From NCBI GenBank assembly GCA_942492025.1, contig CALODJ010000010.1, positions 434,001 to 498,000 of the forward strand: a stretch of 64,000 bases of DNA. Direction: 5' to 3'. This document shows, piece after piece, positions 27,233-35,965 of the stretch. Within the stretch, counting starts at the first letter, position 1. Each line of letters starts with the position of its first letter. This DNA comes from JABDQW01 sp942492025 (lineage in GTDB: Bacteria > Pseudomonadota > Gammaproteobacteria > SZUA-229). The notes under the pieces are model-generated. The model was not told the origin of the DNA. It searched no databases and saw only the letters and a list, made by a program, of their open reading frames with translations. Made by a program: the position numbers and the translations under genes.

Positions 27233-27777
27233 CTACGCGACACAGTCACATAGGTCCCGCCTTCGATGGCGCGATTTTCATTTTGGGTAAGAGCGGGCGT
27301 CCGTCCGAAATTGGCCGAACTCGGTAACACGAAGTCCCGCTGACGCAGGACGTCATGTCTCAGCTCGACAGACAGTCCTTTTCATGGCGCACAGCGCTCT
27401 GTTGCGAGGCGCGAAGATATGATTTTGCGGAACGACGGCAGTCGACCCGTCACTGCCGTTCAGGATGGTTCAATGATTCACTTATTTAGCCGCTTTTACT
27501 TATTCAAATATTCACTTGAGCGTGCGCACTCACTTGTTGAATATGCATGGCAATTCCTCTAGCGAAACCAGAAATCGAAAATGCCGCGTAACAAACACGA
27601 CGTTTGTGCCCCAAAATTCAAGTTTTGTGTACTCAGCTCTATAGCTGCTTAGCTTGAACTAGCCGCACCCCATAAAATAACGATATACTTTCATTACCAC
27701 CATTAATTGGCGTGGCGTTAGGAGAGTGCAGAAGGCAACTCTTGGGCGCAAAATTCAAAATAGTTGGAGGCGGGTAC
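27233..27777. other. spacer without recognisable genes
   Basis: About 545 bp with no supported frame or hairpin that I could identify. It contains the promoter region of the carbonic anhydrase gene, which has a strong GGAGGCGGG ribosome-binding site at its end. Confidence 0.4.
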
Positions 27778-28437
27778 ATGGCTAACAATCACACTGATAA
27801 ATTTCTAGAAAACAACAAGCGATATGCGAATGGCGAAGCCGTTCACACTTCATCACATCCGGGCGAGCAACCGATCAATCCCGACAAGAATGTGGCGGTT
27901 GTTGCCTGTATGGATGCCCGAATGGATGTGGAAGACTTGCTTGGCCTGCAAACGGGTGATGCACACATCATACGAAACGCAGGAGGCGTTGTTACTGACG
28001 ATGCATTACGCTGTCTGATCATCTCTCACCACTTACTAAACACCGATGAAATCATACTGATACATCACACGCGCTGTGGAATGCTCGCTTTCACCGACGA
28101 CCTACTGAAAGCGGGTCTGGAAGGAGATCCTGCAGCAGAGGAGCTATTATGTAAGGCAACTGGCCGCACATTCACCAGCTGTAAGTGTAGCTCTGGAACA
28201 CCTGATCAGTTTCATGCCTTTCGAGGACCGCTAGAGCCGCTGGATGCGCCCAGAAGCGATGGGCAAGATGAGCGGCTTGCTTGGGATGTCCGGCGCTCGA
28301 TTTCCAGAATAATGAATCACCCATGGATACCGACTGAGGGCCCTGATGCTGTAACAGTGCGAGGATTTATCTACGATGTTGATACTGGAAAGCTTGACGA
28401 AGTAAGTTATCCAGGACCGATGGGTACATTTGGTTGA
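27778..28437 (+). CDS. beta-class carbonic anhydrase
   Basis: The enzyme interconverts CO2 and bicarbonate at a zinc site. The 219-residue product has the zinc ligands and dyad of the beta class: Cys44-x-Asp46-x-Arg48 (ACMDARMD), then His97-x-x-Cys100 (IHHTRCGM), with RNAGG between them. ATG 27778 follows GGAGGCGGG and gives a family-normal start; the frame upstream to 27712 is unlikely. The middle region (about 110-165, with CKCSS) is longer and more charged than in short beta-class enzymes. The gene is isolated between transposase genes, so it may be part of the accessory DNA. Confidence 0.88.
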   Translation: MANNHTDKFLENNKRYANGEAVHTSSHPGEQPINPDKNVAVVACMDARMDVEDLLGLQTGDAHIIRNAGGVVTDDALRCLIISHHLLNTDEIILIHHTRCGMLAFTDDLLKAGLEGDPAAEELLCKATGRTFTSCKCSSGTPDQFHAFRGPLEPLDAPRSDGQDERLAWDVRRSISRIMNHPWIPTEGPDAVTVRGFIYDVDTGKLDEVSYPGPMGTFG

Positions 28438-28666
28438 TCGGCCGCATATGATGAAAGAATAAGGCAAGATTTCGAGGACATGGCAGGGCGCCCGGCCCCC
28501 TGGCAAATTAGAGGGGCCATGACCTTCTCCTCGTGTGGTCAAAAAACCCATCCGTATAGAGATACCAACATCTTAACATACGATGTCTCGGTCACGGTCT
28601 TTTGTGAATTGCCTCGTTTTCGGTCTACAATCTATTGATTAATGTTAATCGGTCGTGGGGATGATT

Positions 28667-29762
28667 ATGGATTGGGTGCCGATACTGGCCTATATCAGCG
28701 GGACGGTGGACCAGGAACTCCTTTTGCGTAATGAGTACCTTGCTGCCGAAAACCGGAGAGTACCTTGCTGCCAAAAACCGGATCCTTAAAGCTCAACTCA
28801 AGACCCCGCTACGGCTCACTGATGCGGAGCGGATGACACTCGCTGAAATCGCGCATCGCCTGGGCCGTAAAGCCCTTGAGGATGTGGCTAATGTCGTGAA
28901 GCCCGACACCCTCTTGGGCTGGTACCGGAGGTTAATCGCACGTAAGTTTGACGGTTCTAAGTCGCGCCGCTATCCGGGACGCCCCAGAATTGATGATGAA
29001 ATCGAACAATGGGTAGTGTGCATGGCCAAAGAGAACTCGGATTGGGGCTATGATCGGATTGTGGGCGCCATGGCGAATCTCGGCTACAGGCTATCCGATC
29101 AAACGGTGGGTAATATCCTACAACGCCATGCCATCCCACCGGCGCCGGAGCGAAAGCGTACGACAACGTGGACAGACTTCATTCGAACGCACATGGCTGT
29201 CCGTGCAGGGACTGACTTCTTCTCGGTGGAGGTACTAACGCTGCGCGGATTGGTCACCTATTATGTACTGTTTTTTATCCACCTTGAAAGTCGCAAAGTC
29301 GAGGTGTCCGGTATCACACCGCATCCAAATGAGCGATGGATGAAGCAAATGGCCAGAAACGTGACCATGGACGGCTGGGGTTTTCTCAATAATTGCCTTT
29401 ATCTCATTCATGACCGTGACACTAAGTACTGTCAGTCATTTCGGGATACCATCGGATCCGGTGATGTTAAAACACTGCCGCTCCCGGCACGTAGCCCGAA
29501 CTTGAATGCATTTTCGGAGCGTTGGGTGAAATCGGTCAAGGACGACTGTTTATCGAAGTTGATTCTGTTTGGCGAAACGTCGTTAAGACGTGCACTGCAT
29601 GATTACCTAGTCCATTATCATGCCGAACGAAATCATCAGGGTAAAGGCAACGTGCTGTTATTTCCGACCGCCACGCAAGCAAAGAATCATGTTGACGGAT
29701 CAGTCCGTTGTAAGGAACGCTTAGGTGGGCTTTTGAAATATTATTATCGGGAAGCCGCATGA
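28667..29762 (+). pseudogene. rve transposase disrupted by a 25-bp tandem duplication
   Basis: The original start appears to be ATG 28667 (MDWVPILAYISGTVDQELLL, then RNEYLAAENR). A 25-bp duplication at 28733-28782 shifts the frame, and the remaining frame is open from ATG 28731 to 29762 (343 residues). The core keeps TDFFSVEVLT, LIHDRDTKY and NLNAFSERWV as DDE segments and ends KYYYREAA. It is a divergent member of the same transposase group as the one at 20225. It could be expressed from 28731 with an altered N-terminus; I consider it inactive. Confidence 0.75.
28733..28782 (+). repeat. 25-bp perfect-but-one tandem duplication
   Basis: Units 28733-28757 and 28758-28782 (GAGTACCTTGCTGCC, then R, then AAAACCGGA) differ at one base. 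Because 25 is not a multiple of three, the duplication breaks the transposase frame. Confidence 0.92.
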
Positions 29763-29777
29763 ATATTTTGGCCCCAC

Positions 29778-29870
29778 GGGGAGGGCGATCGTTTTCATGC
29801 CGGGACCGGACGACAGCTATGGCAACAACGTCAACGGAGTCGGTAGGTACGATGTGTTTGGTAGCCACCG
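29778..29870 (-). repeat. solo IS end fragment (copy B)
   Basis: Similar to 26460-26554. On the minus strand it includes the first codons of the transposase (MKTIALP) and its upstream sequence to GGTAGCCACC, but no gene body. It abuts the 3' end of the transposase at 28667-29762 in the opposite orientation. Confidence 0.7.
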
Positions 29871-29894
29871 GGCCAGAGGTTGTTCTGCTACGTC

Positions 29895-30308
29895 TCAGAT
29901 TCCCAACGCATCGACAAACTGTCGCGCCGTGACAATGCGGGTACCACCGATCGTGTCTAAGGCCAGCAAGCCTCTTTTGTCCCCAGTCACCAGATACTGT
30001 GCCTGACTCGCTTCCGCCATAGCCAGCACGGGATTATCGTCTGGGTCGGGTGATAAATCCACAGTTGGTAATACTTCGAGGACCGTCGCCTGAAGTCGCA
30101 GGCCGTTGACGAGGTTGCCGGCCTCCACCGGCTTAAGAAAACGGCGAAGTTTGGAGTACCGGGAAACACGACGGAATTCGTCAAGCTGCCAATCGGATGT
30201 TATCAACTCGAAGCGCTTCTTACGCCAGGCCTGATAGATCAACGCCGGGGGAGTATCCGTGGTGATGAGCGCGGCAACTAGAATCCCGGTATCGAGTACG
30301 ACACGCAT
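29895..30308 (-). CDS. PIN-domain toxin (VapC-like)
   Basis: The 137-residue protein is a PIN-domain ribonuclease of the type annotated as putative toxin component. Acidic active-site residues are visible: VVLDTGILVAAL (D6), DEFRRV, SPDPDDNPVLAMAEAS and VTGDKRGLL. It follows the ribbon-helix-helix gene by 5 bp on the same strand and is almost certainly its partner. Toxins of this class cleave RNA until the antitoxin binds. The module sits in an IS-rich stretch next to the Fic gene. Confidence 0.88.
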   Translation of the reverse strand: MRVVLDTGILVAALITTDTPPALIYQAWRKKRFELITSDWQLDEFRRVSRYSKLRRFLKPVEAGNLVNGLRLQATVLEVLPTVDLSPDPDDNPVLAMAEASQAQYLVTGDKRGLLALDTIGGTRIVTARQFVDALGI

Positions 30309-30313
30309 AGGGC

Positions 30314-30541
30314 CTACTCGCCGGCCAGGGCTTCATTGATCGCCTCCAGGATCTCGTTCTGGTTATGGGGTTGGTTGCGTTCTTTGACGCTTTCGACAGT
30401 GAGTTCGAAAAGGCGCGACTGGACGGCTTCTTCCACAAAGTGCGAAATGTCACCTTTCTTGGTACCTCTCCGGGCCAAAAAAGATCGCAAAGCCCGGTCA
30501 GTTTCCTCGGGTACGACAATGGACCAGCGGACATTACTCAT
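30314..30541 (-). CDS. ribbon-helix-helix antitoxin for the PIN toxin
   Basis: The 75-residue protein begins MSNVRWSIVVPEETDRALRSFLARRG, a beta-strand plus helix pattern of MetJ/Arc-type ribbon-helix-helix proteins, followed by GDISHFVEEAVQSRLFELTVESVKERN and a helical tail. It precedes the PIN gene by 5 bp. By family analogy it binds the operon promoter and inhibits the toxin. Confidence 0.78.
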   Translation of the reverse strand: MSNVRWSIVVPEETDRALRSFLARRGTKKGDISHFVEEAVQSRLFELTVESVKERNQPHNQNEILEAINEALAGE

Positions 30542-30637
30542 TAGCTTTTCCTGTCTCGAGTTGAATGTTTATGAGTATATGTGTTTATACGCAAAAAGTA
30601 TACTTCGATATATGTGATAACAATAGCGTTATGTGCC

Positions 30638-30675
30638 TGTGCTCCGCAAAAATTCAAGCAGCCTTCGATACCAAG
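30638..30675 (-). repeat. 38-bp repeat upstream of the RHH/PIN module (copy 2)
   Basis: Matches 22082-22119 with two differences. On the minus strand it is part of a short frame that reads MTMAWYRRLLEFLRSTGT and stops. It lies 97 bp upstream of the antitoxin start. Confidence 0.75.
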
Positions 30676-30787
30676 CCATAGTCATGGTGTAGCCCACCTC
30701 TTTTTGGTAACCGCAGCTTGGTTCAGCAAAATAAAACTCATGCAGCTCGTGCTCAAAATGGATCTGCGGCGAACGCCGAGAAGATGT

Positions 30788-32152
30788 TTATTTCTTTCCT
30801 ATTTTGACCTTTTTCTTTGCCGCGGCCTCGATTCGTTGCCGCAGGTCTTCCTGCGCGGCAAAAACAAAGGCGCGACCACGTTTGTATTGTTCGAACAGAT
30901 TCAACTCGACGAGCTGTAACAGGTCGGTACGCGCCGTTTGTGGCGTAATCTGATGGGAGCGACGATGGCTTTCCACCGTATAGTCATGACCCGGATGACG
31001 CAATGCATGACTAAGGATAGCAACCTGACGGTGATTCAAGGCATTGGCTAGTACCGGTGCGTAACGTAACAGTTTTTCGGCACTGCGCCGTTCCGCACCT
31101 TTACGTTCCAGATATTCATGCAGCGCCACTATCGCACGTTGAATGATATCCAATTGGTGGATAATAAAGTACGTGACGTCATTGTTATCGGTTTCGGAAT
31201 ATAGATAAGCATAACCGTATTTTACCGGCGCCTCTTTAATCAGCCGGGAAATCGAAATGTACTCCATCAACCAATACCCTGCGCGCGCCATGCTCCAATA
31301 AAATAACGCGCGTGCCGTGCGGCCGTTACCATCCACAAACGGATGGTCGTAAGCCAACATATAATGTAACAGGATGGCGCGAATCACCGGGTGTACAAAG
31401 GGTTCAGCGCTATCGTTCTGATTGGCAAAGGCACACAGCCGTTGTAAACGCGCCGGTAAAATCTTGGCCTGCGGCGGTTCATGCAAGACGATGGTGTGCG
31501 TGGCATCCATGACCGATATCTTTTCGTTCGCCCGGCGCAAGCGGCCTTCGGCACCCGGATCGTCAAGCGTGCCTTCCGTGACGATTCTATGCATAAATAG
31601 AATCAGTTCCGGCGTTAATGGTTCATCCTGTAATTCACGAATGCGCTGCATTACGTGGAAATTGTTCAGAATCATGCGCTCATTGCGATCCTGAGGGGAA
31701 CGGCCACTGCGCAACATTGCTTTAGCGACCTCACGTGTCGTCGCAGCGCCCTCCAATTGACTGGAGGTAATGGCCTCTTCGATTAAGGAACTGACCAGAT
31801 AGCGATCCCGGTCATCACTGGACACCAGGGCGCCCGGCATGGCGACACTGCCGGGCGCCTGACTGTCTATCTCATATAGGGCGCGGAGCACCGGGGCCGG
31901 TATGCCGAATTTCACCGGCTGGCCATCCTTGTCTTGCAGTGGCAGCTGAATATAGAAAGCCCGGCGGGCAATCTTGATGCCGGCCCACCATGCCTCCGGA
32001 GTCAACTTTGCCGGCGGGGATCGGTGACGCAGTTGGTCCCAATGCAGGTATTGCCCTTTATAAAGTGGGCCCTGTTTGAGCATCTCGGTCACATCAGTGC
32101 CGGGATCCGACAGTACGGTCTCAATTTGGGGCGGTGACTGAGGTATTTTCAT
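30788..32152 (-). CDS. Fic-domain protein with inhibitory helix and C-terminal winged helix
   Basis: Fic proteins transfer AMP or related groups to protein hydroxyls. The 454-residue product has the complete catalytic motif HPFVDGNGRTAR (His270) and an N-terminal inhibitory motif S-x-x-x-E-G (Ser130-Glu134-Gly135 in SSQLEGA), so it is a class II, self-inhibited Fic protein. The C-terminal ~80 residues (HRRSHQITPQTARTDLLQLVELNLFEQYKRGRAF) form a winged helix that could bind DNA. Five AATTAGC-like half-sites upstream may be its own operator. It is a single-gene module in this IS-rich zone; the target protein is unknown. Confidence 0.9.
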   Translation of the reverse strand: MKIPQSPPQIETVLSDPGTDVTEMLKQGPLYKGQYLHWDQLRHRSPPAKLTPEAWWAGIKIARRAFYIQLPLQDKDGQPVKFGIPAPVLRALYEIDSQAPGSVAMPGALVSSDDRDRYLVSSLIEEAITSSQLEGAATTREVAKAMLRSGRSPQDRNERMILNNFHVMQRIRELQDEPLTPELILFMHRIVTEGTLDDPGAEGRLRRANEKISVMDATHTIVLHEPPQAKILPARLQRLCAFANQNDSAEPFVHPVIRAILLHYMLAYDHPFVDGNGRTARALFYWSMARAGYWLMEYISISRLIKEAPVKYGYAYLYSETDNNDVTYFIIHQLDIIQRAIVALHEYLERKGAERRSAEKLLRYAPVLANALNHRQVAILSHALRHPGHDYTVESHRRSHQITPQTARTDLLQLVELNLFEQYKRGRAFVFAAQEDLRQRIEAAAKKKVKIGKK

Positions 32153-32159
32153 CCTGAAC

Positions 32160-32245
32160 CTGAATTGCTAAATTAGAGACAATTAGCTTTTAATTGACAG
32201 TTTAGCACCAAACTGCTAATTATTGAAAAATTAGCAATAAATTTA
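32160..32245 (-). promoter_or_regulatory. AATTAGC-type repeats upstream of the Fic gene
   Basis: Within 85 bp upstream of the Fic start there are about five copies of an ATTAGC/GCTAAT half-site in both orientations (near 32166, 32181, 32202, 32214 and 32229). They overlap the expected promoter and resemble an operator cluster, possibly for the protein's own winged helix. Confidence 0.5.
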
Positions 32246-32277
32246 CATTTCGCGCTCGCTCACCTGTTCTCAGAAAA

Positions 32278-32294
32278 AAATTCAAGCAGCCTTC
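32278..32294 (-). repeat. partial copy (3) of the module-upstream repeat
   Basis: The AAATTCAAGCAGCCTTC core of the repeats at 22082 and 30638 recurs 126 bp upstream of the Fic start, again on the same strand relative to the gene and again readable as YRRLLEF. Confidence 0.6.
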
Positions 32295-32861
32295 TGTAAA
32301 CTCCCCTTATATTTCATAACAATAACGCCATTTTTCAAAGTTCCAAGCATTCGATTTCACTAGCCCGATTATGCGCTGGCCGCATTGGCGATACAGCCGG
32401 CGGCCGAAACTATTCTGATGGCGGTGGCTCGAGGTACCGCGAAAGAGCGGTATCTTACCAAGGCGCTGGTGGTGGTAACAAAGCTCCAAAAGTATTACAT
32501 CAGGCTGCTCAAAATCACTATTAAGATCTGCTGAGAAGGCTGCATGGTACTGTCAACTTAAAACTCAGCAGTGCTGCTTTGGATGGAATTTGGGTCTGTC
32601 TGGAACGTAATATCAATTTGTTAGGCGTTGAGATTACTGTCTCACATGGTCGCAGATTGCTCAGCTTGACAGTACCGTGAATGGCTATCACCGACTGTCT
32701 ATAAACGGTGGATACTTGGGGTAACAGGGCGTTTATTCTCTTTATACTCACTATAGTTCGATGAGTTATCTACTCACTCAATGGCATTGAGGGCAGACCA
32801 CAATTAAAAATTCCCGTTGCTTTTTAATGTGGTCTGTCCCGAATAGCGCTCAAAACACATC
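32295..32861. other. spacer without recognisable genes
   Basis: No supported gene. An 11-bp inverted repeat, GGTACTGTCAA at 32546-32556 and its complement at 32666-32676, encloses 109 bp that contain a small internal palindrome (CAGCAGTGCTGCT) and GTTAGGC at 32620. This could be a structured element or a small mobile fragment; I could not identify it. Confidence 0.35.
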
Positions 32862-33011
32862 CTATTTGCGTACCCACTGCCCACCTTGACAAATATATGG
32901 GCCAACTCTTTCTCCTTCTCCATACGTGCTGCCGCTATGGGTGCAATCAGCGAATGCGTTGGTTGTCAATAATAGGAAAACTAAAGCTAATGTATATGAT
33001 ATATGTTTCAT
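32862..33011 (-). CDS. small secreted protein, DUF1496-like
   Basis: From ATG 33011 the product is 49 residues: a signal peptide (MKHISYTLALVFLLLTTNAFA) followed by a short mature part with CTHSGSTYGEGERV and YICQGGQWVRK. The two cysteines and the YxC-x-GGQWVRK ending match the small DUF1496 domain. An upstream start at 33047 would place the signal peptide internally and overlap the next gene, so ATG 33011 with AGGAGAT upstream is preferred. It is probably periplasmic with one disulfide. Function unknown. Confidence 0.65.
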   Translation of the reverse strand: MKHISYTLALVFLLLTTNAFADCTHSGSTYGEGERVGPYICQGGQWVRK

Positions 33012-33039
33012 AGTATGTATCTCCTGTTGTTCAGTTAAT

Positions 33040-33600
33040 TTATACACCGGCGTTACAGCGTTTCATTGCACTGTTGAGCAGTTGATCAAGTGAGTGCAAG
33101 TGAGCCCGTGTATAACTTAGTTTGAAATCTGCTTTGTGGGGTTGAGTTACATATTTTTTAAAATCACCTGGGTTCATCCATACACGCCCCGTTTCTCCAC
33201 GACAACCCTTCTTTTTTAGGACAAATGTTTCTGGCAAATCGCTTTTATCTCTTCCAAGTAAAAAAGCAATATGCATGCTTTCCCCAGTTTCTAGACCACT
33301 GTCACAAATTTCTATCGTAAGGGTGCTAACGCCTTCCCTTGGTTCTATTACAACTGCTTTATCATCAGTCCATTCGGTTGTTTCTGAGTGAAATTGTTTG
33401 TACCAGTCTGTTATTGACTGACTCAATTCCGCTCCATGATTAAAAACCGTACCCAGTGCAATAAGTAACGCTGTGGCAGATCCTAGAATTGTTAACTTAC
33501 TCTTAGAATTGTTTATCTTCGTAACTGCAGATTTAGTTTTACTTGTTTCCGGTCTATTCTCAATATCAGGCAAAATCACTCCGGTCAGTGTATTCTCCAT
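33040..33600 (-). CDS. unknown single-span membrane protein
   Basis: The 186-residue product has a polar N-terminal part (1-36), one transmembrane segment (about 37-57, LTILGSATALLIALGTVF), and a C-terminal domain with SWISS-type alternating strands: STLTIEICDSGLETGESMHIAFLLG, then ETFVLKKKGCRGETGRVWM. A cysteine pair (ICDS, KKGC) could form a disulfide in a periplasmic domain. ATG 33600 is preceded by GGAGAAAC. It is encoded just upstream of the DUF1496-like gene on the same strand (gap 28 bp). I do not recognise a family. Confidence 0.6.
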   Translation of the reverse strand: MENTLTGVILPDIENRPETSKTKSAVTKINNSKSKLTILGSATALLIALGTVFNHGAELSQSITDWYKQFHSETTEWTDDKAVVIEPREGVSTLTIEICDSGLETGESMHIAFLLGRDKSDLPETFVLKKKGCRGETGRVWMNPGDFKKYVTQPHKADFKLSYTRAHLHSLDQLLNSAMKRCNAGV

Positions 33601-33861
33601 AATGTTTCTCCATTCTTTGGCTTATGATTTATAGTTACAAGTAACAATGCAACCGACATGCCACATTTTTAAATTATCGCTTAAATGGTATTGTTACTCA
33701 TTGATATAAAAAGATAATTTATTATATTTAAGTTCTTGCGTATTTCGGCCGGGTGATAGAATGCACCTGGTAACGTTGGTATATATCCAACGTTATTTCA
33801 CACGATGTTTGACTAGAGAGAACATTTATCAAGCAAGATAAAAATCAGCTATAAACACAAA

Positions 33862-33952
33862 GTAAGAGTAAGAGTAAGAGTAATAGGAAGAGGAAGAGGA
33901 AGAGGAAGAGGAAGAGGAAGAGGAAGAGGAAGAGGAAGAGGAAGAGAAAGGG
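33862..33952. repeat. hexanucleotide microsatellite, (GAGTAA)3 then (GGAAGA)10
   Basis: About three copies of AGAGTA-type hexamers run into about ten uninterrupted copies of GGAAGA (33886-33946). It lies in the 500-bp spacer downstream of the response regulator gene (stop at 34106) and upstream of the unknown gene at 33600. One strand is pure purine, so the tract may form unusual DNA structure and vary in length. Confidence 0.92.
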
Positions 33953-34105
33953 GTCCCTCGAAAACCGTCAGAGACGCCACTCAACGAGTAGCTATCAGAC
34001 GCCATTTGGCTATGAAAACGCGAGTCGGAAAGTTGCGTAATTTTTTGTCCGGAAAAGTCTTGTCACGTCACAGGGTAGCGTCCCGAATGGCCGAGTATAC
34101 CCGTG

Positions 34106-35920
34106 TTAAGCAGCGCCTGTTTTGGCCTGTTCCTGGTTCACGAATGACGGAAAATGTTCTTTGGGCAGGGGCTTGCTGAACAAGAATCCCTGGATTTCAT
34201 CACAACCGCGCTGTTGCAGGAAACTCAACTGTGAATGGGTTTCAACGCCTTCCGCAATAATTCTCAAACACAGGGCTTTCGCCAGCGCAATAATCGCTTC
34301 CACGATTGCCGCATCTTCCTGGTTATCGTGAACATTTTTGATGAAAGATTGGTCAATCTTGATTTCATCCAAAGGAAAGCGCCTGAGATAACTTAATGAG
34401 GAATGACCGGTACCAAAATCATCAATGGATAAGGAAACACCCAGTGCCTTGAGCTCATTGAGCAAGTCAAAACTGCGCTCCAGATCACCCATGATGGTGC
34501 TTTCCGTGACTTCAACCACGAGATAACGAGGCTCAAGCCCGGTGCTGTGCAATGCATGCTCAACGACTTCTTTCAAATTATGGGAACGAAACTGCTCACC
34601 GGAAACATTGACGGAGATAGTAAGTGAATTCAGTCCTTGCAGTTGCCAGGCACGGGTCTGACGGCAAGATTCCTGAATGACCCATGCGCCGATTGGCGTG
34701 ATTAGCCCTGTTTCCTCCGCCAGCGGGATGAACGTGTCCGGTGGAATCATCCCCAGTTCCGGATGATGCCAACGCAGCAGCGCCTCCATGCCGAGTACAG
34801 TGTTCGTTTTGGAACATATTTGTGGTTGATAATACAGTTCTAACTGATCCTTTTCGATCGCATCGCGTAGATGGCTTTCAAGCTTCAGTTTCGCAATATT
34901 GCGCGCGTTCATTTCTTTCGAGTAGAATTGGTGGTTGTTACGACCGGCCATTTTCGCCTGGCCACTGGCATTCACGGCTGTACTGAGTAATCGCTCTGCT
35001 GTTTTACCGTCTTCTGGAAAAATCGATATGCCAATGTTGGTTGTCAAAACGATTCTGTTGTTTTCCACGAGGAAGCCTCGCGATAAGACATCTAGAATAC
35101 GTCGAGCTGCAATACTGGCATGTTCTGAGTTTTTTATATCAGGTAGAAGTATCGAGAACTCACCCTCTGCCACACGCGCGATCAGACCCTCGTCGTTATC
35201 CTTCATGGAGTTGCTGATGACATCGGCAGTGCGTACATATTCCTGGATTGTTTTCGCCACATCCTGAATCAGTGTCTTTCCCGCTTTAGGTCCAAATGAA
35301 TCGTTAATATCCTTGATCCGATCCAGGCTGACATGGAGCAGCGCCGCAGCATGACCAGCACGTTCAGCTTGTTGAATCGCCCAACTGGTGCGGTCTACAA
35401 ACAAGCGTCTGTTCGGCAATCCGGTCAGGGCGTCATAGTAGGCCAGTTGGTCCTGATAGGCTTTCACTGTCAGCGTGTTTCTGACACGCAACAACAACTC
35501 ACTAGGATCGACTGGTTTGGACAGAAAATCCGTGGCCCCAAGCTCCAACGCACGCAACTTGTCCTCCGGGTCACTGGAAGACGTGAGAATGATCACCGGA
35601 ACGTATTTAAGTTTCTCGTTGGACCGCGTGTACTGCAGTATTTCGAAACCCGTGACCTCCGGCATCATCAGGTCGAGCAGCAGGATGTCGGGCTCTTCCT
35701 GCATGATGGTATCCATGGCCTCCACCGACTGATCCAGCAGAATGAATCGTGAATAGCCGGCTTCCTCCAGATGCAGCTGGATGATCTCCAGATTCAGGGA
35801 TTCATCGTCCACCATCATGATGGTGGCTTTATGCAAGTGCGTCAAATCATCCCCAACAACCACCTTGTTTGCGATCTGATTCATCTCATCAACCCATTCG
35901 TTTTCTTCTATATTGATCAT
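34106..35920 (-). CDS. response regulator with receiver, degenerate GGDEF and EAL domains
   Basis: The 604-residue protein has a receiver domain (about 33-150, phospho-acceptor Asp83 in LLLDLMMPE, conserved FLSKP), a GGDEF domain (about 160-340) and an EAL domain (about 345-600). The diguanylate cyclase signature is degenerate: AEGEF (in RVAEGEFSILLP) replaces GGDEF, so it probably does not make c-di-GMP but may bind GTP. The EAL domain looks complete (MEALLRW, NVSGEQF, EVTES, DDFGTGHSSLSYL, KIDQSF, AEGVET), so it likely degrades c-di-GMP. It starts 46 bp after the hybrid kinase gene, which ends in two HPt domains that could phosphorylate Asp83. Inferred output: control of adhesion by lowering c-di-GMP. 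Confidence 0.9.
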   Translation of the reverse strand: MINIEENEWVDEMNQIANKVVVGDDLTHLHKATIMMVDDESLNLEIIQLHLEEAGYSRFILLDQSVEAMDTIMQEEPDILLLDLMMPEVTGFEILQYTRSNEKLKYVPVIILTSSSDPEDKLRALELGATDFLSKPVDPSELLLRVRNTLTVKAYQDQLAYYDALTGLPNRRLFVDRTSWAIQQAERAGHAAALLHVSLDRIKDINDSFGPKAGKTLIQDVAKTIQEYVRTADVISNSMKDNDEGLIARVAEGEFSILLPDIKNSEHASIAARRILDVLSRGFLVENNRIVLTTNIGISIFPEDGKTAERLLSTAVNASGQAKMAGRNNHQFYSKEMNARNIAKLKLESHLRDAIEKDQLELYYQPQICSKTNTVLGMEALLRWHHPELGMIPPDTFIPLAEETGLITPIGAWVIQESCRQTRAWQLQGLNSLTISVNVSGEQFRSHNLKEVVEHALHSTGLEPRYLVVEVTESTIMGDLERSFDLLNELKALGVSLSIDDFGTGHSSLSYLRRFPLDEIKIDQSFIKNVHDNQEDAAIVEAIIALAKALCLRIIAEGVETHSQLSFLQQRGCDEIQGFLFSKPLPKEHFPSFVNQEQAKTGAA

Positions 35921-35965
35921 CAGTACTCATATTGGCTTCAACGCGTCAAGAAAAGCGCTCTCTCA

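Noticed and set aside
32295..32861. Possible integron attC site (GTTAGGC at 32620 and toxin-type gene cassettes on one strand)
   Set aside because: No matching RYYYAAC core lies at the right distance, no integron integrase is present, and the other toxin-module spacers lack paired core sites.
33862..33952. CRISPR-like or coding repeat at the hexamer tract
   Set aside because: The units are 6 bp, without spacers, and no long frame with a start and a ribosome-binding site runs through the tract.
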